This document shows, one piece after another, positions 25,001 through 36,581 of a stretch of 64,000 nt of DNA. The notes beneath the pieces are model-generated. The model did not search any database and was not told where the DNA came from. It saw only the letters and a list, made by a program, of their open reading frames with translations. The stretch comes from Zygnema cylindricum. Taxonomy: Eukaryota > Streptophyta > Zygnematophyceae > Zygnematales > Zygnemataceae. Position 1 is the stretch's first letter. Every line of letters begins with the position of its first letter. The translations under genes and the position numbers were made by a program. The stretch covers positions 1-64,000 of the forward strand of contig JBBHKE010003451.1 of NCBI GenBank assembly GCA_037447655.1, read 5' to 3'.

Positions 25001-25469
25001 TCGTCTTAATTATCCATTACTATTATTGTGTTGTGTATTGTATTGTAAGGAATCGATTTAAAATGTCTGATAACTAATAACCATTGGTCCCCAATTATTG
25101 TCTGGCTAAGGATATTGGCCAACAAATGTCAGTATTATGATACATCGAAACAGAAAAGTATGTTCCGACGTATTCCGACAATGCGTACTTTTTGCCTTGA
25201 AAAGTACAGCTTTTTGTCGCTCACAGGCAAAAACCACGTATAGCTTTTCCAATTGTTTTTGCACATTTGAACTATGGTTTGGGCAAGCAAAACACATTTT
25301 TTTTCTTTTTTCAGGTTGTTTTTCTTTTGTTGTTTTGGGAGGTACTGATTCCAGTAATGTGTGACAAACGCAGGGACAACGAGCTTTGGATTTTGTGTTG
25401 AAAAACCAGGGGCTCATTGATAAAACCCTCCTTTTCGATATTGAGTTAATGAGAATTATCGACACATAG
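18705..25469 (+). CDS. FKBP19: FKBP19-type peptidyl-prolyl cis-trans isomerase, thylakoid lumen
   Basis: FKBP-fold prolyl isomerase expected in the chloroplast thylakoid lumen. Exons: 18705-18827, 19269-19479, 20257-20320, 20848-20898, 22699-22779, 24034-24078, 24230-24285, 24863-24938, 25374-25469 (TAG). Exon 1 encodes a Ser/Arg/Cys-rich transit peptide starting [13 protein letters not shown]. Exon 2 encodes a twin-arginine, Tat-like lumen signal: SRRVV, a hydrophobic stretch, then an AEAADA cleavage-type site. The FKBP domain follows: [92 protein letters not shown] and the [16 protein letters not shown] tail are characteristic of plant FKBP19 rather than other lumenal FKBPs (from memory). 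Oddity: exon 2 ends in phase 1 and exon 3 needs a phase-2 partner, so the 2-3 junction does not join in frame as drawn. A microexon is probably missing, since plant homologues have about ten more residues here. Exons 3-9 join perfectly. Intron 4 holds the 21.3-22.1 kb CT microsatellites. Confidence 0.88.
19633..19691 (+). repeat. Diverged copy of FKBP19 exon 2 donor junction
   Basis: CAAATATGTCGACGGTGAGC and the following 40 bases (ACCGACTGCCATGGCTG...) repeat the end of exon 2 and start of intron 2 at 19465-19520 (CAAATATGCCGACAGTGAGC...). The splice donor GTGAGC is preserved. Confidence 0.75.
19828..20092. mobile_element. TA-flanked element with family-A ends in FKBP19 intron 2
   Basis: TACGCCGTGTATCATTATTA and TAATAACCATTCACGGTGTA are inverted ends around an AT-rich interior. 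Confidence 0.7.
20602..20624 (+). repeat. Short interstitial (AGGTT)n array
   Basis: About four tandem AGGTT units (equivalent to TTAGG) in FKBP19 intron 3. Too short to assign to a telomere origin. Confidence 0.5.
21262..22065. repeat. Tandem compound repeat: unique block plus CT microsatellite
   Basis: A block of about 118 bases (21262-21379) is repeated almost exactly at 21799-21913, and each copy is followed by a (CT)n/(CCCTCT)n array (21391-21798 and 21930-22065). Whole units were duplicated in FKBP19 intron 4 and the arrays then changed length. Confidence 0.9.
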
Positions 25470-27974
25470 TTTTTCTTTTTTCCTTAGTCGATTATCGTGG
25501 CGTGAGTTTGTTGTATTGGAAACTTTGAGAAGTATAACCAATGTGGGAAGTTCTTTCTATTAGTATACTTATCACTTTGCGGTAAACACGATATCTCGGA
25601 CCCTTAGTGAGTAAAAGTTGAAAAGTAGAGGGAAGCGTATGTATGAAGTTACGTGTAGTTAATTTCAGACCTTTTAGTTAAGTTTTCAGATATTTTATGT
25701 CATACAGTATTTGAAAAGCAAAAGTTTATTGTTGAAGACACCTGAGTTATTTGCCTGAATGAACATTTTTTTTTATGAGTTGCGAGTCCGAAATTGTTGC
25801 GATATAAGTGTGGTATGGCACAATAGCACTTCTTTCCCTTCTTTTCCTTCTTTCCCTTTTTTCCCTTTTTTCCCCTTCTTTCCCTTTTTTCCCCTTCTTT
25901 CCCTTTGATCCCCTTCTTTCCCTTTTTCCTTCCTTCCCTTCTGTTTATGGAATGTTGTTTAGTCGATAAAATCTAAACAAAATGTGATCCAAAATTGTGG
26001 TGCTGGTTTGCATGGAGGCAATTTGCTGATATGAACACATTTTCACTACAAATAGTTTGATATGCAATCTCTTTTGGTTAGACAGATCAACCTGTCACTT
26101 TAACAATTGGATTTCTTAAGGTTAGTGAGACAGACCTGTGTTACAAACAAAAACCAGAAACAAACAGAAGAAAAGGAAGGGAAGTTAAGGAGACAAAGAG
26201 GACAAACGAAAAAGGGTTCCAAATTTGAGAAACTTTTTGGCCGTTGGTTTGGAATTTTTTTTTTTCGGGAAAAGATGCGAGGCTTTCGAGACTGCGGCAT
26301 TTAACTTTTGTTTTTAGTGCAGTTGCTGGTCGTTGGAGCAATTAGCGACATAACCTAAGCTTTTTGATTATCAGCTGGTTAAAGTTTTATCAACTTATTT
26401 ATAAGCTTTACCGAATCTCCTATAGATTTCATAATAGTAATCAATTTTTTGCTTAAACATCCGTAACCATTCCCTATCTGGTGCATGCGTGCACACCTCT
26501 ATTGGTATATTTAGTGATTCCCCCTCTTCCTAAATTTACCCAACAACTAATTTGACGAAAGAAAGTAAAACACCTTGAACTGTAAATTAATCGCAGAAAG
26601 TATTTGTGATCGTAAAGAAACTCATTATCAACTGATTGTCGTGCCGCTTAAATTCTCTGATGTGAATTTATTAACCACGGTGTTTGTGAAATGGAACTTT
26701 TTGTGTACCATATTTAGTTGTACGAACAAAAAGGATAAATTCGAAAAAAATAACAAATTATGCAATTTTCAAGTCGACAAGCCACCGATACAAGGTCTCC
26801 TGTCTCTCTCTCTTAGTAGTCCACACTAATTACCGACAAGCCAATAAAAGCATGTGACGATGACTTCCAGTACGGACGCTTGCCTCGGAAATACGGATGG
26901 GCACGGCGAGGAAGGGGCGGGAGGGGCGACGTTCCACCGTTCCTTTGAACGCAATTTATTTAAACTTAATTTAAAATTTAAATTAAAATTTCGCGTCGTA
27001 TGCCAAATCGCGCAGGAAGAGTCGCAACTATGTAGATTCGAGGAATGCGTCAAAAAAAAAACACTTTTGGCCTTCCCACTTTAATTCACTTTGTTTCTTT
27101 TTATTGATTTTATATTGTTTGACTTCGTGCTCACTAGGGTCCGTACACAATTCCACACTGGGATTTGGTGCCTATCGGACCAAAAACAGACTCCTTTAGG
27201 CCAGTATTTGCATCGAGAGTTACTTTTTTTTTTTTTTTTTTTTGTCAAGGCTCAATTTCGAGAGTACTATTTGAGACCTTTATAAAGTGTTTTATGCATT
27301 TGCAACTGCAGAAATTAAAACAAATATTAAAAAAATAAAATCCATACATGGTTCGTTCCGCATACAATAAAACAAATATTAGAAGAAAATAGAGCCAAAA
27401 AGATGAAGAAAAAACTTTGAGAGAAAAATCAAAAAAGAACTCCAGACAAACACACAACAAAAATTCACTTCATTGAAAAAATGAATCTATTATAATTTTT
27501 TTCTCATAGATAATGAAACGCTTTTTCATTTAAAAAAACACCCTTTTTTTAAGGGTGTTTAAGAAAACCTGGCTCACTTATGTACCCAAAAATCAAAATA
27601 ATGGCATTATTCCGTGTGGTGCCAATCCCCACTAGCAGCCAAACATGGCTGACAAGCTAGCTTCCTATTTTGTCCTATCTTCTTTGAATAATTTTGTCTT
27701 TTTGTGCATTCTTCTCAATTCCCTGCTATGGCTACAAATACAAGAGAGACATATACATTCTATCGTAATTCTACGACCAATCGGCTTCGAGCTCCTCTAA
27801 AGCTACAAATACAAGAGAGGAATACACGTTTTATTAGAATTCTACACTAATTCTAACTAAATTAAAGAAGGGAGATGCACTAAAAAGAGAAAACAAAAAA
27901 AAACTAAAAGCCGCCGATAATCCGTGTTCAGAGTTGTCGCTAATGGAGGATGGGCGAATCGACAATGGTAAATT

Positions 27975-28038
<64 letters not shown>

Positions 28039-28083
28039 GAGAGAGAGAAAAATAATCCCAAGCCAGAGAAAGAGTTCCCATGA
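25470..28083. other. Intergenic region between FKBP19 and the glycosyltransferase-like gene
   Basis: AT-rich, with a pyrimidine array of TTTCCCTTCTTT type at 25830-25945, a TCCACACTAATTA motif at 26820, a poly(T) run near 27228 and (GA)n at 27977-28050. A short GC-richer segment at 26850-26945 is open on both strands but has no recognisable product. Confidence 0.5.
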
Positions 28084-29031
28084 TCAGTACGACGAAGAGA
28101 GGACGAGTGACGTGGCGATGCGTGACGTGGAAGAAGACGACAACCCAGATAAGCCGTCTGGCGACTCCATTTGTCCCATTAGCAAAAACACGACCAATGG
28201 CACCATCTGTACGACCGCCCATGGCACAAAACGCCAAAAAGCTCCGTACCATCCTTCTCCCCCATCCGCCAGCTGGCACAACGACTGCAAGAACCTCTGA
28301 TTGGTCGACGATCTCGCACTGCCAGCTGGCAATCCCACGCCGATTTCTAGAGACTCCCACGTGCGACCTCGACCGTCCATTCGCTCCTGGACATGTGCCA
28401 CGTGTCCTTGTTTCCCGCTCCACTGCGCCGCCACGGCCATGGCTTCCGGCCTCGGACAGTGCCCCGCACAAAAGACAGCCACATTTTGTCCTGTAGCGAG
28501 CTCTAAAGCCGATTGGAGCATTTCCTCTTCGCTCGCACTTTCCGCCACGTGGCAAACTGACACGTGGCAGGGAATCTTGGCGGCCAGGGTAACTAAAAGT
28601 TCCGCCTCGGCGTCCCTTCCAACGGAACTGAGAGGATCCATGGAGAAGGCGAGGATGACCTCCAGAGGTCCACTGTATTTTAGGGTTCCAAGAGCTTTTA
28701 GGGTTTCCGCCATGGCGTCTTTTTCTTGGGGAAGACGCGCGAGGGCTATGGCGGAGGCCGGGGGGAGGGAGGGAAGCCTCGCGGGAAATAGTGTGGACCC
28801 AAGGGAGCGGAGGACGCGGAGCCAGAGCATGGAGGCGGTGAAGGCGAGGAGGGAGGCGAGGGCGAGGGAGCATGCCACGTGGAGGTCGAGGCCGAGGGTG
28901 GGGAGGAGGAGGGCGGAGAGGATGGGAGCCAGGGCGGCGGCGGCGAAGGGGAGGTGGGGACGAGGGGAGGAGGAGGAGAAGGAGAGGGAGGAGAGGGAAG
29001 AGGAGGGGGAGGGTGAGGGAGAGGTGGACAT
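28084..29031 (-). CDS. Single-exon, glycosyltransferase-like membrane protein (315 aa)
   Basis: Not firmly identified. The start is the first ATG of a reading frame that stays open upstream to 29331; upstream starts are non-ATG and run into a low-complexity Pro/Ser/Leu region. N-terminus: a Ser/Pro-rich head, then two hydrophobic helices at about residues 27-70 (ALAPILSALLLPTLG; LALASLLAFTASMLWL). Middle: alternating beta/alpha pattern with LEVILAFSM and ELATGQNVAVFCAGHCPRP, which resembles the nucleotide-sugar core of GT-A glycosyltransferases (GT2/GT21, such as ceramide glucosyltransferases), where a DxD-like motif precedes a PxP segment. Here the position reads CAGHCPRP, so the metal-binding aspartates appear to be absent. 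C-terminus: another hydrophobic helix (WAVVQMVPLVVFLLMGQM) and a Ser-rich tail. The exon is GC-rich in AT-rich surroundings. The long antisense frame at 28301-29137 is read as its shadow. A (GA)n tract lies just past the stop. Coding status is likely; function is a guess. Confidence 0.5.
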   Translation of the reverse strand: MSTSPSPSPSSSLSSLSFSSSSPRPHLPFAAAALAPILSALLLPTLGLDLHVACSLALASLLAFTASMLWLRVLRSLGSTLFPARLPSLPPASAIALARLPQEKDAMAETLKALGTLKYSGPLEVILAFSMDPLSSVGRDAEAELLVTLAAKIPCHVSVCHVAESASEEEMLQSALELATGQNVAVFCAGHCPRPEAMAVAAQWSGKQGHVAHVQERMDGRGRTWESLEIGVGLPAGSARSSTNQRFLQSLCQLADGGEGWYGAFWRFVPWAVVQMVPLVVFLLMGQMESPDGLSGLSSSSTSRIATSLVLSSSY

Positions 29032-30882
29032 GGCGGGAGGTTTTGAGGAGAGAGAGGGAGGGAGGGAGAGAGGGAGGGAAGGAGGTGTGCGTGAGAGGGG
29101 AGGGAGAGGGAGGGAGGGAGCGAGAGAAGTAAGTTGAGTGTTAGAGTGAGCGAGGGAAGCGGTAAATTTGAATAGCGGGGAGGAGGCGTAGTGAGGCGTG
29201 ATTGGCGGACGGTTTGGTCGCCAACCGCCGAGACCGCTTCTTGAGCCGCCGACGGTTCGAAAACGACAAACGGGCCGCTCCGTGGCGGCAGAACAAATAT
29301 GCTTTGTTTCATCGCCGTACAAATGTTTCAATTTTATAGTACGAATAAATTACAAATGGAAACGAATTTATTGTACTGTATTTCGTATACTTTACGTATA
29401 TATCAGGTATTTCGCACGTTAAAGTACAGTACGAAACGTTATCGTTACGATTTCGTACGATAATATGGGAAATAGAGTGACTTCCGTATGGTTAGGGCGA
29501 GGGGACAGGTTGGATTCTGTACTATTATTGTACAAAACCGTTATAGCGGGTAGTAACTGCTTGCTGACAGTTAAAGCGGTTGGTTTGAGCGACGACGGTT
29601 TGTTTGTCGGACAGTCTAAAAGGTGGCAGGTGGAGGGGTTCGGACGGAGGTACGGAAAGTACAACGTCTATTGAATGGCACCTTTTTGAATTTTTCCGCG
29701 TGAAGTCAACGAGTTGGATTGGAATTTCCATGTGAGGACAGAAGGACGACGTTCCGTAATTTGTACGGAACGCCAGAAAAGGACACGGGCGACGATGTCG
29801 GTGAACGATATTGGTTTGCGAGGAGTTGGCGGAGCCGACGAAGTAAATGGCGAAACGGGAATTGCGCTTGGCCCCGATTTGCGAAGGATGTCGCTCTGCT
29901 GCAGGACAAAATAGTCCGTACACAAAATGCGGCCGTCCTTTTTTTAAGCAATTATTGCAAAATGCCGTACACCGTGAGTCGCTATTAGTGTTGTGTTGCC
30001 GCACAGGCTTTTCACATGACTCTTTCCCTCCGCTTTTCTCCACAGCATTTGTGTGCACTAATCCACTAGATTTACAAATTACATCTGACCGGTATTGTAC
30101 AATGCGTACGAATAACTAAAAGTACAGTACTGAAGTCAATTTGCACTACAGTACAGTACAGCACCCAAAACCGTATTACTCCTGATTTAGGTGGACTCCC
30201 CGGGAGGCAGCAGGTCGTTTCGTTTCTTTGTTTGCTACGTTTATTTATGATCGGTTGAGGTGTCAATTTATCAGTTGTGCACGCCTCAATGTGGACTGCC
30301 ATTGTAGTTTGCGCGCCGTTGATTGTCTGCAAAAACTGTCCTATTCCGCATTCGTCCGTACAGGACGGTTGAACTGCTGGAGATGTTTTTTGTGTGGAAA
30401 CCATAGTTGTTCAAATCGTGCGATTTTTTCCTTTTTTCCGATTGAAACGTATAATACGTGACTTTTGAAAAAATCGCAAAAAAACGCGATGTACTTTCTA
30501 TTGGAGGTGGATTGGCGGAAGCCATGAAATTGTACACAAGAGAAAGATCAATGCATTGGAGAGAGGAATTGATTTGTATTTGGGATGATTTCATTAAGTG
30601 AGAAGAGTCACTTATATACAAAATTATTGGTACTTTCTGTCTAGTGAACTGAACAGAAATTTCATGGAACATTTACATAATTTTATCGAAAATGTATGGA
30701 CATTTTCGAAAGGAGACGTTTGAAATGTCAAACCATTTTCGCACAGTAAGTTTGAAAACTGTACGAACGTCTTCTTCATTTTTTTTTGAAAGAAGCCGCC
30801 ATGGAATGTTGAAAAGATAGAGAGAGAAGGCGACCATGGATGTCTAGTATCAGACAGACAGACTCTGTCAAAAATTGCGTTT

Positions 30883-30940
30883 ACCGAGATTTAAACCCAA
30901 ATCTACGACACAATGACGTAGACTACTAATATGGTGTCCT
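30883..30940 (-). repeat. tRNA-like segment
   Basis: On minus, TTGGGTTTAAATCTCGG resembles a T-arm/B-box and CTACGTCATTGTGTCGTAG a 5-bp anticodon-type stem. The acceptor stem is not evident, so a decayed tRNA or SINE is more likely than a working tRNA. Confidence 0.3.
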
Positions 30941-31207
30941 TAGCCAGTCCATGAAGAAATTTCAGTGCGTTTATGGAGTGTAAAACTTATTAAAACATTC
31001 ATAATGTTTTACCGCTCATTTAATGGGAAAAACTTGCAAACTGCGCTATATGTATAAGTTTTTTTTTTTTCATGTACGGAATAGTAAGGAAGGAAATTCA
31101 TTAACGATTTTTAACGATTTGTTCAAAAGGTTCAATGCGTTCGTTACGTATAATTCGCCGCGATTGGTAGGTTCGCACTAATCGCCGTGAACAACTATGG
31201 TGGAAAC

Positions 31208-31401
31208 TAGTGTTGGGTATCGGGTAAATTCATATTGCGATAATTTTGATATTCGATATATCGAATATCGATCGAGCAAATTCCTCGATATATCGTACCG
31301 AGACCAACATAAATTATCGCGATATATATCGCAAAAACTGGGTGTCCGTACAGTCCTAGTACGGAAAATCGTACGGAAATCATACGGAAAATCGTACGGA
31401 T

Positions 31402-31440
<39 letters not shown>

Positions 31441-31620
31441 GGGGGTTTTGAAAAAAAAATTGGGGAAAAAAAAAAAAAAAATTAATGCCTCGATATATCG
31501 GCGATACGATATATCGCGATTTTTTGGTTTTCGTTATATTGAAGCGATATATCAATTATCGGGTACCTGAAATTCGATATATATCGAATATCGGCAAAAG
31601 GTCCTCGATACCCAACACTA
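31208..31620. mobile_element. hAT-type MITE with perfect 8-bp target-site duplication
   Basis: Terminal inverted repeats TAGTGTTGGGTATCG and CGATACCCAACACTA fit the hAT end consensus YARNG. GTGGAAAC occurs immediately outside both ends (31200-31207 and 31621-31628), an 8-bp duplication diagnostic of hAT. The interior is dense in CGATATATCG palindromes and contains a run of about 38 C followed by G, probably hard to sequence. Confidence 0.9.
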
Positions 31621-32418
31621 GTGGAAACCATAGTTCAAAAGTAGGTGAAAGTAGGCCCATACAATATGCCTATTGTATGCAAAGCATACAATATGACCTT
31701 AAGACCCATATTGTATTCGGACCTATTCGGACCAATTAAAACATTCGGACCAAAAATTTTTATTTACACCGTCAGATTCGAACGATCGGACGGTCGCTGA
31801 TCAAAGTAGCGATCTAAGAAGATCACATGAAAAGCCCATAACACAACTTACGATAAAGGCGCCGACCAAAGGCCTACCATAAAAACGCCTACGTTTGAAC
31901 AATGGTGGAAACTGAAAAGCATGTTGGCGTTTAGCACGATTCGGTACTTAATTTTAATATTTTTCGCTCGGGCCCTTTCGTGTAAAATAGCGTTGACATT
32001 ACTAATTTTTATTTCTAACTCTAAGTGGTTTGCATTAGTCTACATCTCTCGGACATTATAATTAACAACAATCAAATAAACCCTAATATGTATATTTCTT
32101 AGCGATAGTAGCGATTCATGATGTAGAGTAAAATATTACTGGCTTAAAGAAGGGGCCAAATTGAGCCACACTTTCACCGCATCTTTTTTTAACCCTGAAA
32201 ATTTATTAAGGGCTCAACCCATGTAAGGAAAAATAAGTCGTCGTAAGACCCAGGGAACCCATCTCTATGCAACCCAAAGATTATTTTGGCCGTTGATGAC
32301 ATCTGATACAATTGGGTACCTGCATATAAAAGATTTGTAAAATAAAATTTGCAATGGGTAAACCATTCAGGTACTAAGCATGATTGAAGGGAAGAAAAAT
32401 GTGGATCATCGTTAAAGG

Positions 32419-32620
32419 TACACCGTCCATCTTTATTAGAGTTAATAACACTCAATCAGTCGCGACTTCTTTGATCAAAAATCACATGTTAGTGTTGACA
32501 ACGCTCTTTAAGAACTTGGACTAGAATCTGCCTCCTTCCCTTGCACTAAATTAGTATTATTAATTCTAATTTCCAACAACACTAAATAATTCCTTAATGC
32601 TAGTAACGATGGGCGGTGTA
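32419..32620. mobile_element. TA-flanked element with family-A ends
   Basis: TACACCGTCCATCTTTATTA and its partner TAGTAACGATGGGCGGTGTA bound a 202-bp AT-rich interior. Confidence 0.7.
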
Positions 32621-33090
32621 TATGTATACCATTTCTATTATTTTCTTCGACATCCGTTGAATCCAGAGCTGCAGCGCTCGGACGCAATGCAGCCCGTGAA
32701 ATGCCTTAGGTTTCTGTACGGCACATATGTGTATTACATCACCAGAAGTACTTTGTCTTTCAGAATCCGTTAAAGAAACCAGGTCTCCATGGAGACCACC
32801 AGATTCAGACCTTGCCTGCTATCGCATAGGTATGGTAAAAACTTTATTAAAAAAGCACGATAGTAAACCATCTGGAAACATGGGCACAAAAAAAAAAAAT
32901 GACCTCTAGTAGGTAAAAGACGTCCACCAGAGGGCAGTTCCACTGTATCTTCGCATAAGAAGCCGCCTTAATGGATCCCATCACAAATCTCGTTCGAGAA
33001 TGGCACACACACAGCAGCACATTGCCTTCCGGTCCACACCCAGGAGGTAATGCTGTTGTTCAAGACGACAAGGTGACGAGAATATTTCTT

Positions 33091-33247
33091 CAAAAGGATA
33101 GTTCAAATGTGCGAAAACAAATGGAAACGCTGTATGTGTTATCCCTGTACTACTCTTTCACTTACTCGAGAAAGTGAAAGAGTACACGTACAGTACATAG
33201 TCATCGTTTTTGGTGTTTCCAATTGTCTCCGCAAGTTTGAACTATGG
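33091..33247. repeat. Foldback segment
   Basis: AGTTCAAATGTGCGAAAACA near 33101 is mirrored by TGTCTCCGCAAGTTTGAACT near 33225, with CTTTCACTTACTCGAGAAAGTG-type sequence at the centre. The outer end (TTTGAACTATGG) recurs at 16226, 25265 and 31640, so it marks a dispersed family. Confidence 0.6.
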
Positions 33248-34410
33248 GCAAGAGTGACGGTGACGTCCAAATCAGAATCAGGAAATTAATACCACTGGCT
33301 CGAGTCTTTTACCTGTGTGGAGAATGAAGAACAGCACACCAAAACTTCCGACAAATGCCGACTGTACCAAGTTCTGGTTTCTGTATAATAAATAGACACC
33401 AATAGAACTTTACGTTTATAGGCATTGAAACTTCTCTTCATTACTCGACACCTTCTTTTTCCAGAATGTGAAAACACAGATGCCAAGTGAACGATGTGTA
33501 CAAAGTGAAAGAAACTCAATTATCACCAAAACACAACTTCCTCCCTCCTTTCCTCCCTCCCTCCCACCCTTCCTCCCCCTCCCATTTTACAGACTATTTT
33601 CTGTGCAATCATTCGCCGCACATCCTGACATTAACGAACATAAATCAAATCTCAGAAGCGACAAGAAACAAGAGGGCCGAGAGTGCAAATAAGGGCAATG
33701 GCGGAGCCCCAAAAAACTGCCTCTATAATTGATCGGTTCAAGGCAAAATAAACCAATCGTCAACCTCCGGAAATAAAGTGAACCTGCAATTTTACAAAAC
33801 TATAGGTGCATTAGAGTTGGGATGGGGGAAAAAAAAGGGAAGCACGAAGAGGAATGAAGTAAAAGCATAACTCTAAATGCTTCTTGTCCAAGTTAATATA
33901 TGGGTAGAGAGGATAATACAAGAAATATCTCGATGGAAATGCCAGGACAATGTGAGGACTGAATACAATATACTTGATGTGAAAAATAAAAGAGATAACC
34001 ACCAAAATAAATCCTCGAGGGTGGAAAAAGAAATGGCAAAACACATCACACATTACAAAGTACCGTGAAGGAACTGACCTTCCCACATCAACGCGTGGAA
34101 AAACCCGATTGGACGCTCAAGATCTTCTCCACAAAACAATGAGGTTAAACAAAGCACAACTATTACACACGAAGTCAGATACAATTGACTAGAAAAGAAG
34201 ACGAAATAGGTGATGCAATGGATGAAGAGACGATTTGAACGGATAAGTGTAAGAGATTCATGATATGACGATTGAAGACTCATAAGGTAATTCCTTTGGA
34301 CCATTTTCCACGTCAAAAAAAGGATAACATTGTAGAGATAAATAGAACCCACCCTGTACAATTTTTTTGGAGAATCCAATGCTTTAACAACTGAAGCCGT
34401 TTTACTCGTT

Positions 34411-36581
34411 TTACTCGACTTCCGGCATCTTTTCTTCATCCATGTCAAACGCCTTCCGGGCACGTTTCAATTCTTCATTCATAGCCAGTAAGTCCTTCAC
34501 ACGGGCAAACTTCCGAGGGTCCTGGAAAGACAAAAAAGTCATAAACCAGGTTCGTGTGAGTAACAACTTCTCATGCAATTTTGTGCAATAGACTTCACGA
34601 CCTTAAAATGAAAATATAAACACACACCAACGCAATTACGAGAATTCTCAAGTTTGTCTCCTATTTGCAGGGCTCTGTTGTCAAATGTGATCAGAACTAT
34701 CTTGTGATTTATGAAAAAGACACTAACTCCCTTAAACAACAGTGATGGACTTACACACAAGAATTGGACTTGACAACAACAGATTTTGTAGTGATTTTAA
34801 CTGGGTTGACACAAAAAGATCATAAATACCTTCCGAATTAAAAACATGATGTCTTCGATTGTAAGCTTTTGGTGCCGCAACGACAAATCTTGGGCTTTGT
34901 GTATCTGTAATCAGACAGTTCAAATTGATCGTCAAGATCAAGACCCATCGGCGGTCTTGCTAAAAATTTGAAGAAAAGAGCACGAATGAAGGAATGAAAC
35001 AATGAAGTACTTCATTCTTCAAGCAGACAATACAATTGTCAGGGGGAGACAGCAGTAGAGTGATGAGGTAAAGACGGAAATAGAACTGCCAAATGTTTTA
35101 AGCAATACACTTGGCAAGTTTTTTCTTGGCAGTCCTAGCAAAATCATGACAGTTTTGGTCAGCTTTACACAACCACACAGTGAAGGCAAAAACAAATTTA
35201 GAACCCAAAAGAAAACAAAGATGAAGAAGTGTGTTCTCTTTTGTGACATACCATATCAGTTATGTAGTCAATGACAATGTCCTCTACCAACTCCACTGTC
35301 TCTGGCAGTGGCTGTTACCGTCCCAACATTGAAAACCAAAAACATTGTGAAGGAAACGCAAAACATCCTCTTAAATAAGACAATAGAGAGGTTCACCGAT
35401 TAAATCAACTCTTGCAATTTCACAAACAAACTGAGCAAAGTTCACTGGTAGTTCGGTTCAGAATTCTACCCACAAATTACAAAATTCCATTCCAACTGTA
35501 TCCCCAGTATTCCTACTTCCCCGGTACAAGGCCCATGGGTACTAGAGTTAACCACTCTAATTCGAATGAAAGTTTATTTTACCAAAAAATACAATTTAGT
35601 GTTAACAACACTATCGAATTAAGTGGCCCATAATGAGCCACGGGGCAATACAAAAAATAGTGTAGCTATTTCTAATAAAGCGTAGACACTAAAAATTCAC
35701 TAACTCTAATAGCAATGGGTGGTCTAGCACAACAACAAAGCCAGACATGGTCTTGGTCACAACTTTGATAAAAAACAGCATAGCTGGAAGTGCTTTGTCA
35801 TTTTCTTACATAAATAGAATGATCTACAACCGTCTTTAATCCTACAGACCATTGAATACTTCACATTTTACACCCGTTTGAACCTAATGTGCAAATACTG
35901 CTGAAATACCCATAGCGCGAAAAAGGACCCGAGCTAGGTGACAGCTTTGTCAGAACGACAAAGCAAAATACTGGCTTTACAATAATGAAAGGAAAAGGTA
36001 ACTAAACGATGACACAAATCCAGCTTTGAACTGACTGATATTTATCAAGAAACAAAAGTAAAAACAGGAGACATGAACAAATAAAATGCTCTTCATTAAT
36101 CACATTGAAACAAATAATAATATGCATCGGTAGAACTTACGTCAGGATCATCGCCAAATCCGTACATCATAAGCCTCACTGCAAACGAGTCAAAGGAAAC
36201 TGAAAAACGACGGAAACAAAATTGACTCCTCTTATTGATCAAATTCTTAGACGCTGGTAAGGGAGGGAGGGAGGGAGGGAGGGAGGGAGGGAGGGAGGGA
36301 GGTTGGAGAACTATCAGATTTTAGACTGTTTCTACAACAACTAAACTTGAGCGCTAAACTACGAGATCAAATTAGTTGATGAACAACTTCCAGGTAAACA
36401 ATGATGTGCAGTTCATTAAACTCTGGAAAAATAAATGACAAAAAAGGATACATTCTTTCGAGAATATTCCCCGCTTTCTCTTCAAAGAAGAATCTGTAAC
36501 TGCTGCAACCTTCCCCTTTCCTTTGCTATTACCAACTTCTCCTTCTTGCTTGCTTTGGGATGCTCCTCCTGCACTCGCCAT
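34411..36581 (-). CDS. TAF13: TFIID subunit TAF13, 5 exons, 137 aa
   Basis: Histone-fold TBP-associated factor of the general transcription factor TFIID; pairs with TAF11 and acts in the nucleus at RNA polymerase II promoters. Exons in transcript order: 36581-36452, 36178-36141, 35311-35252, 34904-34830, 34521-34411 (TAA). All junctions are GT-AG with matching phases and total 414 nt. Residues 1-38 are a Lys/Ser/Gly-rich variable head (MASAGGASQSKQEGEV). The histone fold follows: FSKELRLMMYGFGDD, PETVELVEDIVIDYITDM, LRHQKLTIEDIMFLIRK, and the family hallmark tail DPRKFARVKDLLAMNEELKR, ending in acidic DEEKMPEVE. Length matches the family (about 125 aa plus the longer head). It diverges from CRNKL1 (37206). 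Exon 2 is only 38 nt, and the intron before it holds a (GGGA)n array at 36258-36302. Confidence 0.95.

Larger units (their letters stand above)
29032..34410. other. Intergenic mobile-element region, no gene seen
   Basis: Holds a lone family-A end at 29968, a tRNA-like segment (30883-30940), a hAT-type MITE (31208-31620), a copy of the 15842 repeat (31640-31880), a family-A MITE (32419-32620), and a foldback (33091-33247). Short ORFs at 32727-33732 overlap repeats (the KKHD-containing fragment recurs at 53150-53700). Confidence 0.55.

Noticed and set aside
28301-29137. 278-codon plus-strand ORF
   Set aside because: Antisense shadow of the GC-rich minus-strand gene; its Arg/Glu/Gly-rich end is low complexity, whereas the minus frame has ordered hydrophobic helices.
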